From contig NZ_PPEK01000011.1 of NCBI RefSeq assembly GCF_002899715.1, positions 1 through 64,000 on the forward strand: DNA of 64,000 nt. Direction: 5' to 3'. Each line of letters starts with the position of its first letter. The first letter of the stretch is position 1. Below the pieces are notes generated by a model. That model did not search any database and was not told the origin of the DNA. It saw only the letters and a list, made by a program, of their open reading frames with translations. The translations under genes were made by a program, and so were the position numbers. Positions 55,726 through 61,091 of this stretch are shown piece by piece. The DNA is from Enteroscipio rubneri (GTDB taxonomy: Bacteria > Actinomycetota > Coriobacteriia > Coriobacteriales > Eggerthellaceae).

Positions 55726-56565
55726 CTAGCACTGCGCACGCGGCGCGGCGAGCGCTTGCTTGACGCTTCGATAGCGCCGCTCGGCGATGGGGTACTCCGA
55801 ACCGTCGTCGAGCTTGGCCCGATAGCCCTCGATGCTGACGATGCGGCCCCGGTGCACGAGGCAGCTGCGGTGAAGCCGCAGGAAGTCTCGCGCGGGCAGC
55901 TCCTCTTCGATGTCCGCCAACGCCGCGCGCACGGTGAACTCGCCGTGGGCGTGCTTGACGACGCATCGAGGGCCTTCGGACTCGACGGCGTGCAGCTCGT
56001 TGGGGTGCAGGACATGGAGGTCTCCGCCGATGTCGCGAAAGCTGATTTTCCCCGTGCCCGATCCTTGGTCATCGAAATGCTCGTAGAGGAACTCGATGGC
56101 GTTCTTCCCCGTGTCGAGCGACGGCAGAAGCGTGTTCGCATCGGTGGTGTTCGAGACGTGCAGATGCACGATGCGCGGTCCGTCCGGCGTCGGGGCCCAA
56201 ACGTAGGTCGCGCGTTGCTCGAACGGAATGCTCCGCTCTCCGTCGGTCGACACGACCAGTAGCGTGTAGCAGGCCGAAACAATCCACGTGCCCGCCCGCT
56301 TGCGTGCGCGCCATCGCTCGTCGGCCAAGGCCAGGCGGATGCCGTATTCGGGGCGGAGAATGTCCTGCATGGCCTTCTTGCTGGAGGCAGTCTGGCAAGC
56401 GAACGGTCCCAGCCATTCGACATCGTCGGCCATGTGCGCCAATGCGACGTCCATGTTTCGCGTCACGAAATGGTTGACGAGGGACTGCCTCGACAGCTTG
56501 ATGATGGCGTGCTCCTTGGGAAGCTGCTCGGCGGCTTGTTCTTGATTGCCGTTCGTCTCAACCAT
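55726..56565 (-). CDS. SnoaL/NTF2-like sensor + LytTR one-component regulator
   Basis: The ~279-aa protein begins with an NTF2/SnoaL-like cone (~20-155; LSRQSLVNHFVTRNMDVALAHMADDVEWLGPF). A LytTR DNA-binding domain follows at ~175-275 (KISFRDIGGDLHVLHPNELHAV, DFLRLHRSCLVHRGRIVSIEG). There is no receiver or membrane helix, so a small ligand is probably sensed directly. ATG 56565 is preferred because GGAAGGAAG precedes it. An earlier in-frame Met lacks this. The gene lies upstream of the wall-anchored protease/nucleotidase in the same direction, so that gene is the natural candidate target. Confidence 0.83.
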   Translation of the reverse strand: MVETNGNQEQAAEQLPKEHAIIKLSRQSLVNHFVTRNMDVALAHMADDVEWLGPFACQTASSKKAMQDILRPEYGIRLALADERWRARKRAGTWIVSACYTLLVVSTDGERSIPFEQRATYVWAPTPDGPRIVHLHVSNTTDANTLLPSLDTGKNAIEFLYEHFDDQGSGTGKISFRDIGGDLHVLHPNELHAVESEGPRCVVKHAHGEFTVRAALADIEEELPARDFLRLHRSCLVHRGRIVSIEGYRAKLDDGSEYPIAERRYRSVKQALAAPRAQC

Positions 56566-56625
56566 AGGCCCGCTTCCTTCCAAGGTGCTGAAAAGAAGAG
56601 GATGGCACAAACGCCGCGGGCGAGC

Positions 56626-56652
56626 AAGGGCGCCGCTCGTGAGCGCGCCCTT
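56626..56652 (-). terminator. Hairpin after the TetR gene
   Basis: AAGGGCGC/GCGCCCTT forms an 8-bp stem with an 11-nt loop just beyond the tetR-family stop. There is no U-run, so it is a weak terminator call. Confidence 0.4.
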
Positions 56653-56658
56653 CGACGC

Positions 56659-57261
56659 CTAAGATGATACTTCAGCGTCCTTCAATATGAGGCTCACGGC
56701 TTTCTGGATGGTTTCGCGGTCGTAGGGTACCCCCATGAAGCAGGAGTTGATGATGGCGCCTTCCATGAACGCACAGAGGATCTTCGCGCGCTGCTCGTCC
56801 ATGAACGGCGCGCACCTGCGCAAAAACGACTCGAAGGCGCTCCTTGTTATGTCCTCCACCTCGGGATCCTCGATCGCCGCAGCATAGAGGGCGGCGTCGG
56901 CGTGCACCCGCTGCTGGTCCGAGAGATACTCGTTGATGAAATCGGCAAGCGCCGTCGCGTTCTGGATTCCCTGCTCGGTGACGCGGAACGCCTCGTCGTA
57001 CTCGTGCTCGATCCTGCGGGCGACCTCGGCTAAGCCCTCGCGGCGCAACTCGTCGATGCTCTTGAAATACTGGGTGGTCGAGCCCAAGGGCACGCCGGCC
57101 TCTTCCGCCACCCGCCTGTTGGTGATTTTACTGCTCCCCTCGCGTGCTATGAGGTTGGCAGCGGCGTCGATGATGGCCTGCCGTCGACCGGCAGGGTCTC
57201 GCGGCGCGCGCTTCTTCGGCTTCTTCCCGGACCTCTCTGTCTTCGTCGTGTCTTCTTCCAC
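56659..57261 (-). CDS. TetR/AcrR-family repressor
   Basis: The ~200-aa protein has a basic N-terminus and a TetR helix-turn-helix at ~25-70 (GRRQAIIDAAANLIAREGSSKITNRRVAEEAGVPLGSTTQYFKS). A ligand-binding helical domain follows. I set the start at GTG 57261: AGGAGG is six bases upstream, whereas the TTG two codons earlier abuts that site. It is divergent from the lipoprotein/MFS operon. The intergenic region holds two matching palindromes overlapping the -35 box and start point of the opposite promoter, so repression of that operon is the clear expectation. Inducers are probably exporter substrates. Confidence 0.9.
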   Translation of the reverse strand: MEEDTTKTERSGKKPKKRAPRDPAGRRQAIIDAAANLIAREGSSKITNRRVAEEAGVPLGSTTQYFKSIDELRREGLAEVARRIEHEYDEAFRVTEQGIQNATALADFINEYLSDQQRVHADAALYAAAIEDPEVEDITRSAFESFLRRCAPFMDEQRAKILCAFMEGAIINSCFMGVPYDRETIQKAVSLILKDAEVSS

Positions 57262-57328
57262 GGGCAACCTCCTGTGCCGTCCGCTGTCTTACTGCTGTCT
57301 CCGTGATCCCATTCTAATCGAAATTTTT

Positions 57329-57350
57329 CTTAATGTACACTTGAACATTA
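57329..57350. promoter_or_regulatory. TetR operator 1
   Basis: A 22-bp near-palindrome has outer arms TTAATGT/ACATTAA and core TGTAC-ACTT-GAACA. It overlaps the -35 box of the lipoprotein/MFS promoter. It shares the TGTAC-N4-GWACA core and the flanking TTAATGTAC arm with operator 2. Confidence 0.7.
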
Positions 57351-57368
57351 ACTCTCCAGCTGCTATGC
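57340..57368 (+). promoter_or_regulatory. Promoter of the lipoprotein-MFS operon
   Basis: TTGAAC (57340-57345), a 17-base spacer and TATGCT (57363-57368) match a sigma70-type promoter. The predicted start near 57375 falls inside operator 2. Confidence 0.7.
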
Positions 57369-57372
57369 TTTG

Positions 57373-57394
57373 TAGTGTACATAAGTACATTAAC
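57373..57394. promoter_or_regulatory. TetR operator 2
   Basis: A second copy has core TGTAC-ATAA-GTACA and a TTAA arm. Its centre is 44 bp from operator 1, about four helical turns, and it covers the predicted transcription start. Confidence 0.7.
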
Positions 57395-57429
57395 TAAGTT
57401 CCAAGGGTTTTCGAAGGGAGAAGAGGTCG

Positions 57430-58077
57430 ATGAACATGAAGAGGATAGGCACCCTGGCAGCCGCTTTCGCCTTGACCGCGTTTGCCGCCTGCGCGCTCGC
57501 CGGCTGCGGAGCGAGTCTGGACCGCGAAGTGACCGTGCAGGACATAACGTTCAAGGTCCCGAAAACGTGGCTGGAAAGCCCGGGCGGCAACGGCTCGAGC
57601 GGAGCGGTCGTGTTCACGGAGGACAACGAGGACTTGGATGAGGACGAGACGGGCAACAGCCTGACTATCAGCTACGAGAAGCTTGGCGCGCCGACGGCCG
57701 CCGTTGTCGAGGAACAGGTCGGGGCCGCCGAGCAAGAGGGCAAGGTCATCGAGGAAGAGGGTGCCATGCCGGCTGAGAAGGCCGAGAGCGCCAAGCCCGT
57801 CGCCCGCACGGCAGCCGAGGCCATCGCGGCCAAGCAGGCCGATCTGGAGAAGAAGTATGGAATTACCGCGTGGAGCATCGACAAGGAGAAGTCCAAGGTG
57901 ATCGATGGTGCCCAGGTTACGGTGTACGAGTACAGCTTCGTCAAGGACATTGAGGGTCAGAAGCGTAAGTACGAGAGCAAGGCGGCCTACGTCGTCACTA
58001 CCGACACGCTCTACGAGATCGCGGTCGTGGGCGACAAGGCGGACATCAACGGCGTCGTGGACAGCATAGAGCTGTAA
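57430..58077 (+). CDS. Predicted lipoprotein, TetR-operon member
   Basis: The 215-aa protein has a lipoprotein signal: MKRIGTLAAAFALTAFAACALAGC with lipobox LAGC and acylated Cys at ~26. The mature part has a PsbP/DUF-like feel (VTVQDITFKVPKTWLES, ending TTDTLYEIAVVGDKADINGV). A Glu/Ala-rich insertion occupies its middle (~95-140). It is therefore anchored outside the cytoplasmic membrane. It is the first gene after the TetR operators, 57 bases before the MFS gene. It may be an extracytoplasmic helper or sensor for the exporter. The function is unknown. Confidence 0.85.
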   Translation: MNMKRIGTLAAAFALTAFAACALAGCGASLDREVTVQDITFKVPKTWLESPGGNGSSGAVVFTEDNEDLDEDETGNSLTISYEKLGAPTAAVVEEQVGAAEQEGKVIEEEGAMPAEKAESAKPVARTAAEAIAAKQADLEKKYGITAWSIDKEKSKVIDGAQVTVYEYSFVKDIEGQKRKYESKAAYVVTTDTLYEIAVVGDKADINGVVDSIEL

Positions 58078-58134
58078 GCGCCAAGAAGGAGAGCAACGTA
58101 TCTGAGAGAACACCGGTAGGAAGGTACACCTATT

Positions 58135-60429
58135 ATGGATGATTCTATTGTTATCAAGCCGCAAACGCTCTCGAAGGGCCGTTTGTGGACAGCTCTCATC
58201 GCGATATTGTTGGGACAGTTCGTGGTCGCCATCGACCTCACCGTTCTCAACATCGCGCTGCCCGAGCTCACCCGGGACCTCAGTCCCTCGTCAGACCAGC
58301 TTCTCTGGGTGGTCGACGTCTACTCGCTCGTCTTGGCGGGCTTCCTCGTTGCCACCAGCTCGCTTTCGGATAGGTTCGGCAGGAAGAAGATGCTCCTCGC
58401 AGGCTTCCTGATCTTTGGCATAGGATCGGTGCTGGTCGTGTTCATAAACGACGCGAGCCAGCTGATTGCCATCCGGGCCTTCTTGGGCATCGGCGGTGCG
58501 ATGATCATGCCCATCACCATATCTATGATCCGAAGCATCTTCACGGATTCGAAGGAGCGCGCGATAGCCGTGGCCGCTTGGTCGGCCATCAGCGCCATCG
58601 GCATGGCGGCCGGCCCGCTCATCGGCGGCTTTCTGCTGGAACACTTCAATTGGCACTCGGCGTTCCTCGTGAACGTGCCCATCGTGGGCGTCGCCTTCCT
58701 GCTCGGCATGTTCGCCATGCCGGAGGTGAAGCTCAAGAACCCCGGGCGCTTCGACGTTCTGGGGTCGGTGCTTGCCCTCGCCGGCATGGTAGCGCTTCTG
58801 TGGGGCATCAAGCACCTTGCGGCCGAACTCGCGTTCGACGTTCCCGGCGCGGCGGCAACCCTCGGCGGCCTGGCGCTCATGGCCCTGTTCGTCTTCCGAT
58901 GCCTGAAATCGCCGCATCCCATCGTCGATCTTTCCCTGTTCCGCAGCCGGACGTTCTCGGCCGGCGTCATCGCCACCATGGCGTGCACGTTCGCCCTGGC
59001 CGTGCTCTTGTACATGCTGGCCCAGTGGCTGCAGCTGGTCAACGGCGACGGCACGCTCGAATCGGGCATCCACCTCATTCCCATGTCAGTGGCCACGCTG
59101 ATCTCGAGCTTGGGCGCGGCCGCCCTTGCCATGCGCTATCAGGCGCGGCACGTGGTGGCGGCCGGCCTGGGACTCGCTTCGGTGGCCATGCTCATGATGT
59201 TCTTCTTCCAGGACGACCTCTCCCTCACCGTCGTCATCGTGTCCACCTGCCTGGTGGGCCTGGGAACCGGCGCCCTGGCAATCGGCGCATCGCTCATCAT
59301 GGCCGAGACGCCCGTTGAGAAGGCGTCGAGCGCGGGCAGCCTCCAGGAGATATCCTACGACCTGGGCAACGTGCTGGGTGTGGCCATCCTGGGAAGCCTC
59401 GCCTCCATCATCTACCGCTCGGAGCTCGGCACCGGCGCCCTGCGCGCCATGGGCCTGGACGGGCAGCTGATCAACGCCGCGAAGCAGTCGTTCGCGGCGA
59501 CCACCGAGATCGGCAACATGCTCGGAATGCCCGAGCTGATCCAACGAGGTGCGGACGCGTTCAACCAGTCCCTGGTCGTGACGTGCCTCGCGGGCGGCAT
59601 CATCATCTTGGTGACGGCCATCGTCGTGTGGAAGCTCATCCCCAAAGGGCTGAAGATCACCGAGGAAAGCAATGCGGAAGTCCCGTCAGACGATCGCTCG
59701 CTGCCCGCATCAGGCGAAGGCCCGTCGGTTGACGGCGGCGATGCTGGCGCCGCTCAGCCTGAGCCTGCCGGGGGCGCGTCCTCTGCGAACCTGGACGACG
59801 CGAAGATGCTGCCCGGGGCCTTCCCCGTGCCTGCCGCGACCCTGTCCCGCGGGGGAGGCGCCCTGGCGCAGTCTGCGGCGATTGCCAAGATCATTGAGGA
59901 TGCGGGTATCGGCGTGGTGAACGTGCCCCTCGACATCGCCACCTTGGATCGGATGGGGGAGATGTGCAACGACCTGGGGATCGACGTGACCACGGCGTTC
60001 ATCGTGCTCGCCAAGAAGGCGGTGGAGGAAGGCCGGCTCCCGCTCGGCCTGCCCGCCGACGCGGGGTGCAGCGCCGAGGATCTGGCTCGCATCGAACGCA
60101 ACGTGGAGGCCCTTGACGAGGGACGCGGGGTAATGCACGAGTCAGACGACCGGATGAGGACGTGGGCCCCCGAGGCATGGGCGGACTACCGCTCGTGGAA
60201 GAGCCAGGACGAGGATGTCCACCGCTTGGTCAAGACGCTCGTCGCGAGCATCGAGTCCGACGGAGCGGGTGCGGGGGTCGGCGATCCCCGGCCGCTGAAG
60301 GCAGGCGAGACGTCGCTCTGGACGCGCCGCATAGCCGACGACCACCTGCTGGTGTACCGCATGGACGGCGACGACCTGCAGATCATCGCCTGCAAGAGCC
60401 ACAGCACCATGGCAGCGAGGCCGTTGTAA
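58135..60429 (+). CDS. MFS (DHA2/EmrB-like) exporter fused to RelB/DinJ-like and YoeB-like domains
   Basis: This 764-aa protein has three parts. Residues 1-505 are a 14-helix drug:H+ antiporter (motif A SLSDRFGRKKMLLAG, motif C-like GMAAGPLIGGFLLEHFNWHSAF). Residues ~506-575 are a Pro/Ser/Gly/Asp linker. Residues ~585-672 match the RelB/DinJ antitoxin family (VNVPLDIATLDRMGEMC, LGIDVTTAFIVLAKKAVEEG, NVEALDEGRG). Residues 674-764 match YoeB toxins (TWAPEAWADYRSW, DPRPLK, WTRRIADDHLLVYRM, IIACKSH). Compared with E. coli YoeB, Glu46 is Arg719 and Arg65 is Leu738, while His83 is kept as His756. The toxin may thus be inactive. The frame is uninterrupted, and a terminator follows. The TetR operators lie upstream of the preceding lipoprotein gene. 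Confidence 0.9.
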   Translation: MDDSIVIKPQTLSKGRLWTALIAILLGQFVVAIDLTVLNIALPELTRDLSPSSDQLLWVVDVYSLVLAGFLVATSSLSDRFGRKKMLLAGFLIFGIGSVLVVFINDASQLIAIRAFLGIGGAMIMPITISMIRSIFTDSKERAIAVAAWSAISAIGMAAGPLIGGFLLEHFNWHSAFLVNVPIVGVAFLLGMFAMPEVKLKNPGRFDVLGSVLALAGMVALLWGIKHLAAELAFDVPGAAATLGGLALMALFVFRCLKSPHPIVDLSLFRSRTFSAGVIATMACTFALAVLLYMLAQWLQLVNGDGTLESGIHLIPMSVATLISSLGAAALAMRYQARHVVAAGLGLASVAMLMMFFFQDDLSLTVVIVSTCLVGLGTGALAIGASLIMAETPVEKASSAGSLQEISYDLGNVLGVAILGSLASIIYRSELGTGALRAMGLDGQLINAAKQSFAATTEIGNMLGMPELIQRGADAFNQSLVVTCLAGGIIILVTAIVVWKLIPKGLKITEESNAEVPSDDRSLPASGEGPSVDGGDAGAAQPEPAGGASSANLDDAKMLPGAFPVPAATLSRGGGALAQSAAIAKIIEDAGIGVVNVPLDIATLDRMGEMCNDLGIDVTTAFIVLAKKAVEEGRLPLGLPADAGCSAEDLARIERNVEALDEGRGVMHESDDRMRTWAPEAWADYRSWKSQDEDVHRLVKTLVASIESDGAGAGVGDPRPLKAGETSLWTRRIADDHLLVYRMDGDDLQIIACKSHSTMAARPL

Positions 60430-60459
60430 GAATCTTCCTTCCCTCTCAGCTTGCATGCA

Positions 60460-60486
60460 GCGGCCCTTTCCGAATGGAAGGGCCGC
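60460..60486 (+). terminator. Terminator after the MFS fusion gene
   Basis: GCGGCCCTTTCC and GGAAGGGCCGC form an 11-bp stem with one bulge and a GAAT loop, followed by CTTGTT. It lies 30 bases past the stop codon. Confidence 0.7.
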
Positions 60487-60506
60487 CTTGTTGGCGAACG
60501 CCCGAA

Positions 60507-60522
60507 TGTTTCACGTGAAACA
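60507..60522. other. parS-type centromere site 2
   Basis: TGTTTCACGTGAAACA occurs again, here inside a longer 24-bp palindrome (CGAAT…ATTCG arms). It is identical to the site at 46185-46200. Confidence 0.85.
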
Positions 60523-60743
60523 TTCGGCATCCAGACGAAGTGCGCGTCGCGCCGATCATACAGCGCCGATTCGCACCCACGGGTTTCCTCGCGAGCGCAG
60601 GGGAACCGGGCACCGACCGCAGCCGGATCATGTGGCAGTGGTCATACAACACCGATCATGTAGCACCCATCGAGGAGAAGAGGGTGATGTCGGAGCATTG
60701 GCGCGAGAGCCGAAGGCCGAACTGCGCCAAGCTCAGAGAATAC
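60523..60743. other. Intergenic region, nothing identified
   Basis: No supportable gene or RNA is seen between the parS site and the zinc-ribbon gene's terminator. The open plus-strand frames across it lack ribosome binding sites. Confidence 0.4.
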
Positions 60744-60778
60744 AACGAGGCCCCGGACGGTATGTCCGAGGCCTCGTT
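60744..60778 (-). terminator. Terminator of the zinc-ribbon gene
   Basis: AACGAGGCC/GGCCTCGTT encloses an inner GGAC/GTCC pairing. The minus strand continues TTGTATTC. It lies 20 bases past the small gene's stop and could act in both directions. Confidence 0.65.
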
Positions 60779-60798
60779 ATTTCGCTGATGAGTGCAGC

Positions 60799-60951
60799 CT
60801 ATTTCTTTGCGGCTCCGATGCGGCAGATCGTGGTTCCGCAATCGGGGCACTTGCCCTTGGTGATGGGCTTGCCGTTCTTCGTCGTGCCCTCGACGGGATC
60901 CGTCATGATCTTCTTGGCCTTGCACTTCACGCAGTACGCTTCGATAGCCAT
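60799..60951 (-). CDS. Small zinc-ribbon protein (DUF5679-like)
   Basis: The 50-aa protein has two Cys pairs (YCVKCKAKK and GKCPDCGTTIC) around a TKNGKPITKG turn. This is the pattern of DUF5679 zinc ribbons common in Actinobacteria and Coriobacteriia. It probably binds one zinc. The function is unknown, though similar ribbons occur in nucleic-acid-binding proteins. I chose ATG 60951, since the family starts at MAIEAYCVKC and the 28 upstream in-frame residues are unlike protein. GAGGTG lies 11 bases upstream. It is monocistronic with its own terminator. Confidence 0.8.
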   Translation of the reverse strand: MAIEAYCVKCKAKKIMTDPVEGTTKNGKPITKGKCPDCGTTICRIGAAKK

Positions 60952-61091
60952 GGCTGCAAAAACACCTCGCTGTTCTGTGGTTGAGCAGGATACCCTGTCC
61001 TGCATCTCTCGAATCCGTGCGTTAGATACGCGCACGTGCTATTTAGTATACGGTAAAGCCCACGCGCGCTTCCTGGCCTCTTTCGGTACGG

